Assembly (NCBI GenBank): GCA_028278625.1
Contig: JANQDY010000103.1
Location: 1-17,145 of the forward strand
Direction: 5' to 3'
Origin: Thermodesulfobacteriota bacterium
GTDB taxonomy: Bacteria; Desulfobacterota; DSM-4660; Desulfatiglandales; Desulfatiglandaceae
Length of the DNA stretch: 17,145 nucleotides
Shown here: positions 1-7,632 of the stretch, piece by piece
Layout of the letters: each line of letters opens with the position of its first letter
Numbering within the stretch: position 1 is the stretch's first letter
Notes under the pieces: generated by a model
What the model saw: the letters and a program-made list of their open reading frames with translations, nothing else
What the model was told of the DNA's origin: nothing
Database searches by the model: none
Translations under genes and position numbers: made by a program

Positions 1-282
1 GCCGGCAAAATTTTCTGTTTCGGCGCCAATTTCAGGGTTGGGCAGAAGGCTTGCCTGGAGTACCCGCCCGTCCATGGCACGCCGCTCCCAGAGGGAGGCA
101 CTGAGGATCGGGTTATGGGCAATTGCCAGTTCAACGGCCTTTTTTAAAGTGATGGGATTTCCGCCAAAATCAAAAGGGTCTTTTGAGGATTCTCCACCTG
201 CATTGGCAGGAAAAAATCCCCCAAAAACCAGCAGCAGCATAACCCCAAAGCATTTCCAATATAGACGTGCAACAGAACGCAT
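1..282 (-). CDS. CzcC-like outer membrane efflux protein, N-terminal part (gene cut by window edge)
   Basis: Ninety-four codons are visible, running off the left edge, so the C-terminus is missing. The protein starts with a signal peptide (MRSVARLYWKCFGVMLLLVF..., predicted cut after PANA). The text then reads like the start of a TolC/OEP protein: TLKKAVELAIAHNP, followed near residues 72-94 by GRVLQASLLPNPEIGAETEN. The LPNPE and ENF/G pattern is typical of CzcC, the outer-membrane channel of CzcCBA-type metal-efflux RND systems. The ATG at 282 follows a good AAGGAG ribosome site at about 292-297. It lies 80 bp downstream of the small secreted protein at 363-779 on the same strand and is probably co-transcribed with it. 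CzcB and CzcA partners would be expected beyond the left edge. CzcC-type membership is a recognition call; metal specificity cannot be judged. Confidence 0.85.
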   Translation of the reverse strand, partial: MRSVARLYWKCFGVMLLLVFGGFFPANAGGESSKDPFDFGGNPITLKKAVELAIAHNPILSASLWERRAMDGRVLQASLLPNPEIGAETENFAG

Positions 283-362
283 GGATCATCTCTCCTTTTA
301 GGGAATAATCAGGCGAAAAAAACGAACCTAAAAAACGTTATTGTCCAGGAGAAAAGAGATGA

Positions 363-779
363 TCAAATGATTAAAATGGTGGTGGTGGTAAATGACGTGT
401 CAAGGAAACCGGAAGAGGTCTGTCCAAATGAGGGGCCTTCCTGAAAAATCCCCGGGGAAACGGATGCAGCCGCCATATTCCGGAACTGAATTGGCAGGCG
501 CAGGCTCAACACCCGCTTAAATGTGGGTTGGGACCGGTTGATGGTTTCGAGCCTCAGGGAGAAGTGTCGCCGCCCTTCCCCACTCTCCCCATGATTGAAC
601 CCTTCTGATGAATCTTCGCAGGGTTGCCCCGGCAATTGATCATAATGCAAATGAACCGCCTGCTTCCCGTGAAAATCCTCCCCATGCACGCAAACCAGTA
701 TTGTCCGAAAAGGGATGCTTCCCAGCATAAAACAGAGGATCAGCGCGACGACAACGCACGGTATTGGTTTGGTTTTCAT
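363..779 (-). CDS. small secreted protein with a His/Cys-containing segment, upstream of czcC-like gene
   Basis: A 138-residue protein starting with a positively charged, hydrophobic leader (MKTKPIPCVVVALILCFMLG). The next 50 residues are rich in potential metal ligands: LVCVHGEDFHGK, AVHLHYDQ, PGQPC and FNHGESGEGRRH. The C-terminal half is low-complexity (Ser/Thr/Phe) and ends in a Thr run followed by ILII. I recall small unnamed proteins with a C-x-H/D-G-style segment next to czcCBA operons in deltaproteobacteria, but I cannot assign this one to a named family. It precedes the CzcC-like gene by 80 bp and starts from a promoter divergent from the TolC-RND operon. A metal-sensing or metal-chaperone role in the periplasm is only a guess from context. 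That it is a real gene is supported by the leader peptide, the operon position and the plausible promoter. Confidence 0.6.
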   Translation of the reverse strand: MKTKPIPCVVVALILCFMLGSIPFRTILVCVHGEDFHGKQAVHLHYDQLPGQPCEDSSEGFNHGESGEGRRHFSLRLETINRSQPTFKRVLSLRLPIQFRNMAAASVSPGIFQEGPSFGQTSSGFLDTSFTTTTILII

Positions 780-812
780 AACAGACTCACGAGAGTTATC
801 AGGGACGAGTCC

Positions 813-841
813 AAATTTATCACCTTATTGGGATTAGTCAA
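813..841 (-). promoter_or_regulatory. putative sigma-70 promoter for the small protein and czcC-like gene
   Basis: Read on the minus strand, TTGACT (841-836), a 16-nt spacer and TAAATT (819-814) preceded by TG, i.e. an extended -10. The -35 box lies inside the left arm of the shared inverted repeat at 836-865. Assignment is by eye. Confidence 0.45.
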
Positions 842-865
842 GCAATCATCGTCACATGCTTGACT
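836..865. promoter_or_regulatory. candidate operator: 9-bp perfect inverted repeat between divergent promoters
   Basis: AGTCAAGCA (836-844) and TGCTTGACT (857-865) are exact reverse complements, 12 nt apart. Each arm contains one -35 box: TTGACT on the minus strand in the left arm, TTGACT on the plus strand in the right arm. A further copy of GTCAAGCAA lies at 904-912 in the leader of the plus-strand operon. A dimeric regulator bound here would cover both promoters at once; the OmpR-type regulator at 9017-9691 is one candidate. Confidence 0.5.
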
Positions 866-888
866 CTCTTTTTTCAAAAGCATATAGT
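860..888 (+). promoter_or_regulatory. putative sigma-70 promoter of the TolC-adaptor-RND operon
   Basis: TTGACT (860-865), a spacer of exactly 17 nt, then TATAGT (883-888). This is close to consensus in both boxes. Transcription would start near 895, which leaves a leader of about 57 nt before the ATG at 952 and argues against translation starting at the in-frame ATG at 856. Confidence 0.65.
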
Positions 889-951
889 TTCCTGCTAAAT
901 TCTGTCAAGCAACGGACCATTCCCGAAGATTTCAGGCTACGAGAAAGGAAT

Positions 952-3423
952 ATGATCATCTCCCGTCGGGATCTCACCGATCGAATCCTAAAATACCTCT
1001 TTTTCTTAACTGTTACGGCCGTGCTGTTTTTCCTCACAGACCCATGTACGGCGCAGATGCCCGGCCCGATGCCCAAAAGAATCGCCCTTTTGACAGACGG
1101 AACGAGCGAACCTCTGGACGATCTTACCCGTCGCTTCAAAAAGGCCCTTGAAATACTGGGGGAGGGAGAAATAGCGCCACAGTTCCAAAAAACCGCTTCG
1201 GCCGGGTGGCAAAGGGAAGAGGCCGCCCACCTTCTACGCCAGGTCCTAAAAGACCCTTCAGTGGACCTGATATTTGTGAACGGTCCCCTATTGGGCACAC
1301 AGGCTGTCCGATCGGCCCGTACTGTGGGCAAACCGATTGTCGGCCTATTCAGTTTTGATCCCGACTTCTTTCCTTTAGCGGCATCGGGCAAAAGAGTCCC
1401 CGTCGCCCTGGCGGTCATCCCCAGCCAGATCCAAAACGACCTAAAGGTCGCCCGCAGCATCTTCAAAACCAGGGAAATAACCATATTTGTGGATAGTGTC
1501 TTGCTGACACAGTTTAAGGAACTGAAGCAGAAGCTTTTTGAGGCCGCAAAAAAACAGGGGCTGACCGCGGCCGTAAAACCGCTTGGAAAAACAGCCGAGG
1601 ATACCCTTTCATCCATGGGCAAGAATGTAAAGGCGGTCTATCTGACACCGGGGCTTCAGATGTCTCAAAGGGAGCGGAAACAATTGATCGCTCAACTCAA
1701 CAGACGGGGATGTTTTGTCTTTTCAGGGGCCGGCGCCGCGGATGTTCAAAACGGTGCCCTGGCCTGCCAGCTTCCCTCCATGAATGAACGGCTGGCACGT
1801 CACGCGGCCTTAAACGCCATGCGGTTTTTTTCAGGCATGAAGGCCAGGAACCCCCTTGAAAAGGTCAAACCGAAAAGAAAACTGGAGATCAATGAAGCGA
1901 CGGCCCTGGCCGTGAAGTATCGCATCACCGAAACCGTGGCCCGAGAAGCCGAAGAAGTGGCACCGGAGCCCCCCAAAAAAAGCGTTATCGCGGCCCTGCC
2001 TGAGGTAGATCGACTCCCTCTGGACCACTATCTAAAAAAGGGGAGCACCGAAGGATTGACTCTGGCCCAGGCCGTTGAACGGGCCCTTAAGAACAATGCC
2101 AGCCTTTCCGTGAAACAGGCCAAAGTGGAAGAAGACCGACAGGACCGCAATCGCGTGCTCACCGGCCTCTTTCCGCAGATCAGAGGCGAGGCCGGCTATC
2201 TCAGGGTCGACGAGAATCTCGCCCAGCGCTCTTTCGGCGCCCTGCCACAGCAGCGAAGTTCCGCCGGTTTCGCCCTGAAACAGCTCATTTTCAGTGATCC
2301 GGTCATCAGTAAACTCCGTGCCGCCAACCGGGGGGTTGAAAGCGCACTCTTTGAAGAAGAATCAAAACGGCTGGATGTGGCGGCCAACGCCCAGGAATTC
2401 TACATGGATTGCCTGGCGGCCGCAGCTCTCTACTGGATTCGGGACTATAACCTGAAGCTGACCCAGCAGAACCTTCAAACGGCTCGAGAGCGAAAGGCGG
2501 CCGGGACCGCCGGTCCCCAGGAGGTGTACCGATGGGAGACACAGGCGGCCCAGGACAGAGGTCAACTCATCAATGCCAAATCCACCCTGGAGCGGGCCAT
2601 GGTGGCGTTAAATCGGATCATGGGAGAAAAACAGGATCGGATCTGGCGCTTTAAAAATCTGCGCCCTTCCCAGATCCCGGGGACGTTCAATGAAAAAAAC
2701 TTCATGTCGCTGGTTCTAAACCCCCGTGATTTTTCAGCACTTACCTCCCATGTGGTCGATACGGCCCTCGATACATCGCCGGAACTGAAATCCATCGACC
2801 GCCTCATCGACGCCACCAGAATTCTCAGGGGTTACTTTAAGCGGCGTTTCTTTGTGCCCGAAGCCTCCGTTGAGTTCGGATTAAGCCACACCCTCGATCA
2901 GACCTTTAGCAACGTGCTGGTGGTCGACGAATTCCTTAAGGGTGTTCCGGAAGACGCCGACAACCACTGGGCCGTTCAGGTCAAATTGGTCTGGTCCCTT
3001 TTTGAAGGCGGCGGCAAGGTGGTGGACGTTAGAAAAAACAGGGCCACGCTCAAAAGACTTGAATCCCTTCACCGGGAAGCCAGCGAGATCGTTGAAGAAC
3101 GGGCCAGAGACGCCCTCATCAAAGCCTCCGCCGCAAGGTCCGACATGGGGTATGCCCGGGTGGCGGCCGAAGCGGCCAGGAAGAATTACAAAATCGTTCG
3201 TGACGGATACGCCCAAGGGGTGGCCACCATTCTGGACCTTTTGGATGCTCAGCGACAGGCACTGGTGCAGGAAAGGGAAGCGATCCTCAGCGAATATCGG
3301 TTTCAAAAAGCGGTTATTGAAGTGGAAAGATCCATGAATCGCATAGCCGCATTGATACCGGAAACGGAACAGGAAGCCTGGTGGGAGGCGCTGAAAGCGC
3401 GTTTGGGTAGAAAGGACCAATGA
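952..3423 (+). CDS. TolC-family outer membrane efflux protein with N-terminal ABC_sub_bind-like periplasmic binding domain
   Basis: An 823-residue protein, nearly twice the usual TolC length. Residues 1-35 are a signal peptide ending near CTAQ. Residues ~42-320 look like a periplasmic binding protein of the ABC_sub_bind (PF04392) type: KRIALLTDG at the start, DLIFVNGPLLGTQAV, then PIVGLFSFDP in the usual place of PIVF..DPV, and LARHAALNAMRFFSGM followed by KRKLEINEATALAVKY, matching the family's closing K-FELVINLKTAKALGL pattern. A charged, proline-rich linker follows. From ~367 (LTLAQAVERALKNNASL) to the end there are two OEP repeats, with GVATILDLLDAQRQAL near the C-terminus. The channel would form the outer-membrane exit of the pump encoded by the next two genes. 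The start at 952 has GAAAGGAA upstream; the in-frame ATG at 856 lies upstream of the predicted promoter. Domain calls are by eye. Confidence 0.85.
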   Translation: MIISRRDLTDRILKYLFFLTVTAVLFFLTDPCTAQMPGPMPKRIALLTDGTSEPLDDLTRRFKKALEILGEGEIAPQFQKTASAGWQREEAAHLLRQVLKDPSVDLIFVNGPLLGTQAVRSARTVGKPIVGLFSFDPDFFPLAASGKRVPVALAVIPSQIQNDLKVARSIFKTREITIFVDSVLLTQFKELKQKLFEAAKKQGLTAAVKPLGKTAEDTLSSMGKNVKAVYLTPGLQMSQRERKQLIAQLNRRGCFVFSGAGAADVQNGALACQLPSMNERLARHAALNAMRFFSGMKARNPLEKVKPKRKLEINEATALAVKYRITETVAREAEEVAPEPPKKSVIAALPEVDRLPLDHYLKKGSTEGLTLAQAVERALKNNASLSVKQAKVEEDRQDRNRVLTGLFPQIRGEAGYLRVDENLAQRSFGALPQQRSSAGFALKQLIFSDPVISKLRAANRGVESALFEEESKRLDVAANAQEFYMDCLAAAALYWIRDYNLKLTQQNLQTARERKAAGTAGPQEVYRWETQAAQDRGQLINAKSTLERAMVALNRIMGEKQDRIWRFKNLRPSQIPGTFNEKNFMSLVLNPRDFSALTSHVVDTALDTSPELKSIDRLIDATRILRGYFKRRFFVPEASVEFGLSHTLDQTFSNVLVVDEFLKGVPEDADNHWAVQVKLVWSLFEGGGKVVDVRKNRATLKRLESLHREASEIVEERARDALIKASAARSDMGYARVAAEAARKNYKIVRDGYAQGVATILDLLDAQRQALVQEREAILSEYRFQKAVIEVERSMNRIAALIPETEQEAWWEALKARLGRKDQ

Positions 3424-3438
3424 AAGAAGAGGATGTCC

Positions 3439-4563
3439 ATGAAAAAGCCGTATCTGAGTGCTCTGATGGTGTGGGCTTTTGTAACGGGGTTTTTGCCGGC
3501 CGGAGCACCCGCCGATGAAAAAAAACCGGTCGGCAACGGCAATCAAGGGGTAGTTCCGGTCAAAGCACTTCGGGTCGCCCCGGTTTCGAATACGTTCGTG
3601 CGGCAACTGCCTGCCACGGTCATGACGAAAATGGAGACGCGCCTTGCTTTCCGCGTTCCGGGCCGTGTATTGGAAATCCCCGTCACCGTGGGCCAAGTGA
3701 TCCAAAAAGGCGCCCTGATCGCTTCTTTGGACCAGCGGGATTTCAAAGATGCCACGGGGCAGGCCGAGGCGGCCCTGGCCCAGGCCGCAGCCCGACAGAA
3801 AAACGCGGGACTTCATCTTGAGAGAATGCAGAAACTCTGGGCCAACCAGGATGTGGACATCAGCCAGTTGGATAATGCCCGTGCCGAGGCGAGGGCCGCC
3901 GAAGACCAGGTGAAAATGCAGCAAAGGGAACTGAATGAAGCCAGACGCAGGCTCTCCTATACACGCCTCACAGCCCCTTTTTCCGGGATTGTGGCGGAAA
4001 AAAGGGCCAATGCCTTTGACACGGTATCGGCAGGGGACTCTGTGGTTCTTTTTGTGGATCTCTCGCATCTGAAGGCAAGAGCACAGCTCTCACCGTCGCT
4101 TATGCCGGAGCAAAGCCGCTTTTTGACCTATGCTCTCCTTGTTCCGGCACTGGGCGGCCTGCGGCTTCCAGCGAAACTGGAAGGGATCGGTCCCAGCGCC
4201 CTGCCGCCTGCCAATACCTACCCCATCACGGTGATTTTTGACGCCCGAAAACAGACGGATATTCGACCCGGCATGAACGGTCTGCTGGAGATTACGGTTA
4301 AACGGCTCGTGGAAGAACGGTATATGGAGATTCCGGCCAGTGCCGTGGATACGGACCCCAAAGGGAATCCCCTGGTTTGGGTGGTGGATGAAAAGAAGGG
4401 CGTGGTGCAGCCCAGGCACGTCAAAACGGCCGGTCTCACCGATAACGGCATTGAAATCAAAAAGGGGCTCTCTGCCGGCGAATGGGTGGTAACCGCCGGG
4501 CTTCAACACCTCAGGCCAGGTCAAAAGGTCATGATTCTGAAACGGTATTCTCGCGAAAAATAG
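3439..4563 (+). CDS. HlyD/AcrA-type periplasmic adaptor (membrane fusion protein) of RND pump
   Basis: A 374-residue secreted adaptor that would link the RND pump in the inner membrane to the TolC-type channel. Residues 1-25 form a signal peptide (cut near AGAPA); there is no lipobox cysteine, unlike AcrA. The first half of the lipoyl-like domain is LAFRVPGRVLEIPVTVGQ...GALIASLDQRDF (~67-100). An alpha-helical hairpin follows (~100-165, Ala/Gln/Glu-rich), and then the second lipoyl half, RLTAPFSGIVAEK. The beta-barrel and membrane-proximal domains end with GLSAGEWVVTAGLQHLRPGQKV. The ATG at 3439 is preferred because AAGAGG at 3427-3432 sits 6 nt before it but directly abuts the ATG at 3433. 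It lies 15 nt after the TolC-type gene and 14 nt before the pump gene, so the three form one operon. Confidence 0.92.
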   Translation: MKKPYLSALMVWAFVTGFLPAGAPADEKKPVGNGNQGVVPVKALRVAPVSNTFVRQLPATVMTKMETRLAFRVPGRVLEIPVTVGQVIQKGALIASLDQRDFKDATGQAEAALAQAAARQKNAGLHLERMQKLWANQDVDISQLDNARAEARAAEDQVKMQQRELNEARRRLSYTRLTAPFSGIVAEKRANAFDTVSAGDSVVLFVDLSHLKARAQLSPSLMPEQSRFLTYALLVPALGGLRLPAKLEGIGPSALPPANTYPITVIFDARKQTDIRPGMNGLLEITVKRLVEERYMEIPASAVDTDPKGNPLVWVVDEKKGVVQPRHVKTAGLTDNGIEIKKGLSAGEWVVTAGLQHLRPGQKVMILKRYSREK

Positions 4564-4577
4564 CAATTGGCAATGAC

Positions 4578-7500
4578 ATGAACATCACCGAGTGGGCCAT
4601 ACGAAACAAGACCACGGTCATGATCTTCTCCGTGTTTATCGTTCTGGGGGGCATTGCCGCCTACTTCGACATGGGCAAACTCAAGAATCCCACTTTCACC
4701 GTTCAAACCGCCCTTGTCATCACCCAGTACCCGGGGGCCACTGCCGAAGAAGTGGAGCTTCAGGTTACCGATGTCATTGAAAAAGCCGCCCAGAAACTGC
4801 AGAGCTTAAAGCACGTGCGATCCATGAGCCGGCCCGGTGTTTCCACCGTCTATGTGGACATAAAGGACTCCTATCCGCCGGAAGCCATGCCTCAGATATG
4901 GAACAACTTAAGGGAACGGATCCACAATGCCCAGATGTTTTTGCCGGAAGGGGCCGGACCATCGGAAGTCATCGACCATTTTGGAGAGACCTACGGGGTC
5001 TTCCTGGCCCTCACCGGGCCCGGCTTTTCCTATGAGGAACTGCGGCGATACGGAGAGTTCATGCAAAAAAGGCTCAAGGGCTGCACCGACGTCTCGGAAG
5101 TGAAGCTGTTCGGCGTACAACCCCAGGAAATTGTTGTGGAACTCTCGCGACCGCGCATGGCCACCCTGGGCATCCACCCGAACAACATCATCAACTGTCT
5201 GCGGGCGCAAAACCGGCTGACCTACTCCGGAAGTCTGAATGCCCAACAGCAGAAGGTCTCTCTAATGCCCACGGGGAACTTTCAAAGTGTAGACGACATC
5301 CGCCATCTGGTGGTATCCGATGCGGGCAGCGGGAAAACGGTTTTTCTGAAAGATATCGCGAAGATTGAACGGCAATACCAGGACCCGCCCAGAGTGCTCT
5401 TCCGGCACAACGGCAAACCGGCCATCGGCATCGGCATTTCAACGGTGACCCACGGGAATGCCGTGGCCATGGGCAACGCGGTTCAAAAGAAACTGGATGA
5501 GATGACCGCCCATATGCCGGCAGGCCTTTCCCTTGAAATCATCAATTACCAATCCAAAGAGGTCATGGATTCGGTCAATGACTTCATCACGTCCCTGCTG
5601 GAAGCCATTGCCATCGTGCTGGGCGTGCTTTTGGTATCCCTGGGATTCAGAAGTGCCCTGGTCATTACCAACGGGCTCATCGTCAACATCTGCGGAACGT
5701 TTCTCGTCATGTACTGGTTGGGAATCGATCTCCAGATTGTCTCGGTTTCTTCTCTTATTCTGGCACTCGGCATGCTGGTGGACGACTCCGTGGTCGTCAG
5801 CGACAACGTCATGGTAAGGCTTCGGGCCGGCAAACTGAAGACAAACCAGGCCTGCATCCAGGCCGCTAAAGCCACGGGCTGGCCCCAGATCGTGGCCACG
5901 GCCGTTGCCTGCGCCAGTTTTCTGCCCATTGATCTGGCAAAAAGCAGTACCGGTGAATTCTGCAAAACCCTTTTTGACGTGGTGGCCATAGCGCTCGCCA
6001 TCAGCTGGATTCAGGCCATGACCGTGGTCCCGGTGGTCAGTTCGAAAATCCTCAAAATTTCCGAAAAGAAAAAAGACAAACCGCCCTATGAAAACCATTT
6101 CTACAAGATTTACCGGTTTCTTTTGGAGAACTCCCTGAAGCACCGTTGGCTAACCGTTATGGTCATGGCGGGACTTCTTTTCGTGGCCGGCTGGGGATCC
6201 GAGTTCATGAAACAGGTGTTCATGCAGCCGGCGGAACGCCCCCAATATCAGGTCAATTACTGGCTGCCCGAGGGGACACGCATTGAAAAGACTTCAGCGG
6301 ATCTGAAAGAGATCGCAAAAGAAATCCGGGCCTGGCCTGAAGTGAAAAGCGTTACCACCACCGTGGGATCCGGCCCCCTTCGTTTTCTGCTCACCTTCAA
6401 TCCCGTGCAGGAGTACGCCTGTTACGGCATCATCGTTGTGAACACCCATACGTCGGACCAGGTAGAGGACCTGATTGAGCGCACCCGCACCTACCTTGCC
6501 GCCAACTTTCCCGAAGGGGATCCGCTGGTGATTCCCTTCGACCTGTCGGGAGGTCCTGTTTACGAGGTGGAAGCCAGGTTCTCGGGGGATGACCCTGAAA
6601 TCCTGCGTGACCTTTCGTTAAAGGCCAGACGCATCATGGCCGATCATCCAAAAGCCAAAAACATTCGGGACAACTGGCGAAACCGCATTCCCGTCTGGAA
6701 ACCCCGATTTTCCCAGATCGACGCTCAGCGCCAGGGCGTGGACCGACCCGACGTGGCAAATGCGTTGTTGCGCCTCACCGACGGCATTCCCATCGGCCAG
6801 TTCAGGGACGGGGATCGGCTGATTCCCATTCGGGTGCGGGCGCCCCAGACGGAAAGATCCATCACCCCGGACCTGGACAATGTGCCGGTCTGGGGTGATG
6901 GGAACACCAGCAGACCGCTCGGTTCCCTTGTGGATGGCCGGGACATCAAAATGGAAGATCCCATCATTTACCGCTATGACCGTATTCGGACCATCACCGT
7001 GCAATGCAACCCGAAACCGGGCATCACCACCGTGAAACTGAGAAACGACCTGGCATCCAAATTCGAGGCCATTCCGCTGCCGCCGGGCTACACCCTTTCA
7101 TGGGGCGGCATGTACGAATACGCAAATCAATCCAATGAAAGCGTCTACGCCCAGGTACCCCTTTCCGTGGCGCTCATGCTGGTCTTCGTGGTGCTGTTGT
7201 TTAACGGTGTGCGGCAACCCCTGATCATTGTTCTGACCCTCCCCCTTTCCATTATCGGCATCACCGCGGGCCTTTTGCTGACCCACAAGGATTTCGGTTT
7301 CATGGCCATGCTGGGGATGCTGAGCCTCATCGGCATGATGATTCGAAATGCCGTCATTCTTATCGGGGAGATCGACCTGTGGATTGCCGAAGGGAATGAT
7401 CGCTACGATTCCGTTGTGCAGGCATCCCTTACCCGGGTCCGCCCGGTCCTCATCACCGCCTGCACCACAACCATGGGGATGATCCCATTGGTCACCGACA

Positions 7501-7628
7501 ACCTGTTCGGATCCATGGCGGTGACCATCATGGGTGGGCTGCTCTTTGCCACGGTTCTGACCCTGGTCTTCATCCCCACCCTTTACGTGATCTTCTATCG
7601 GATTTCCGGGCCCAGGAAAGCCCCTTGA
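4578..7628 (+). CDS. AcrB-type RND efflux pump permease
   Basis: A 1016-residue inner-membrane proton-driven exporter, the usual length of the AcrB/HAE group. It begins MNITEWAIRNKTTVMIFSVF (first membrane helix). The porter domain motif QYPGATAEEVELQVTDVIE, a membrane helix block around residues 335-500 and a second large periplasmic domain follow, then the last helix block from ~860. The two acidic residues of the TM4 proton relay are present at D402-D403 (ALGMLVDDSVVV). At the position matching the TM10 lysine of AcrB the protein has Arg923 (GMMIRNAVIL). It is the last gene of the operon and stops 4 bp from the end of the convergent sensor-kinase gene. The ATG at 4578 matches where RND proteins begin; an in-frame ATG at 4482 would overlap the adaptor gene. 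The substrate is unknown: drugs, lipids or solvents are all possible, and the sequence is not of the CzcA metal type. Confidence 0.95.
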   Translation: MNITEWAIRNKTTVMIFSVFIVLGGIAAYFDMGKLKNPTFTVQTALVITQYPGATAEEVELQVTDVIEKAAQKLQSLKHVRSMSRPGVSTVYVDIKDSYPPEAMPQIWNNLRERIHNAQMFLPEGAGPSEVIDHFGETYGVFLALTGPGFSYEELRRYGEFMQKRLKGCTDVSEVKLFGVQPQEIVVELSRPRMATLGIHPNNIINCLRAQNRLTYSGSLNAQQQKVSLMPTGNFQSVDDIRHLVVSDAGSGKTVFLKDIAKIERQYQDPPRVLFRHNGKPAIGIGISTVTHGNAVAMGNAVQKKLDEMTAHMPAGLSLEIINYQSKEVMDSVNDFITSLLEAIAIVLGVLLVSLGFRSALVITNGLIVNICGTFLVMYWLGIDLQIVSVSSLILALGMLVDDSVVVSDNVMVRLRAGKLKTNQACIQAAKATGWPQIVATAVACASFLPIDLAKSSTGEFCKTLFDVVAIALAISWIQAMTVVPVVSSKILKISEKKKDKPPYENHFYKIYRFLLENSLKHRWLTVMVMAGLLFVAGWGSEFMKQVFMQPAERPQYQVNYWLPEGTRIEKTSADLKEIAKEIRAWPEVKSVTTTVGSGPLRFLLTFNPVQEYACYGIIVVNTHTSDQVEDLIERTRTYLAANFPEGDPLVIPFDLSGGPVYEVEARFSGDDPEILRDLSLKARRIMADHPKAKNIRDNWRNRIPVWKPRFSQIDAQRQGVDRPDVANALLRLTDGIPIGQFRDGDRLIPIRVRAPQTERSITPDLDNVPVWGDGNTSRPLGSLVDGRDIKMEDPIIYRYDRIRTITVQCNPKPGITTVKLRNDLASKFEAIPLPPGYTLSWGGMYEYANQSNESVYAQVPLSVALMLVFVVLLFNGVRQPLIIVLTLPLSIIGITAGLLLTHKDFGFMAMLGMLSLIGMMIRNAVILIGEIDLWIAEGNDRYDSVVQASLTRVRPVLITACTTTMGMIPLVTDNLFGSMAVTIMGGLLFATVLTLVFIPTLYVIFYRISGPRKAP

Positions 7629-7632
7629 TTAT

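Noticed and set aside
624..863. Plus-strand 79-codon frame between the divergent genes
   Set aside because: It overlaps the small secreted protein, the divergent promoters and the operator candidate, and its product looks random.
856..951. Upstream in-frame ATG extending the TolC-type protein by 32 residues
   Set aside because: It lies before the predicted transcript start and would bury the signal peptide; the ATG at 952 has a ribosome site and a proper leader.
2881..4068. Long minus-strand open frame (395 codons) opposite the TolC-type and adaptor genes
   Set aside because: It lies wholly antisense to two well-supported genes, crosses their boundary and has the His/Gly/Phe-rich look of a codon-bias shadow.
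4482..4577. Upstream in-frame ATG extending the RND pump by 32 residues
   Set aside because: It overlaps the adaptor gene, and RND proteins begin with the short stretch seen from 4578.
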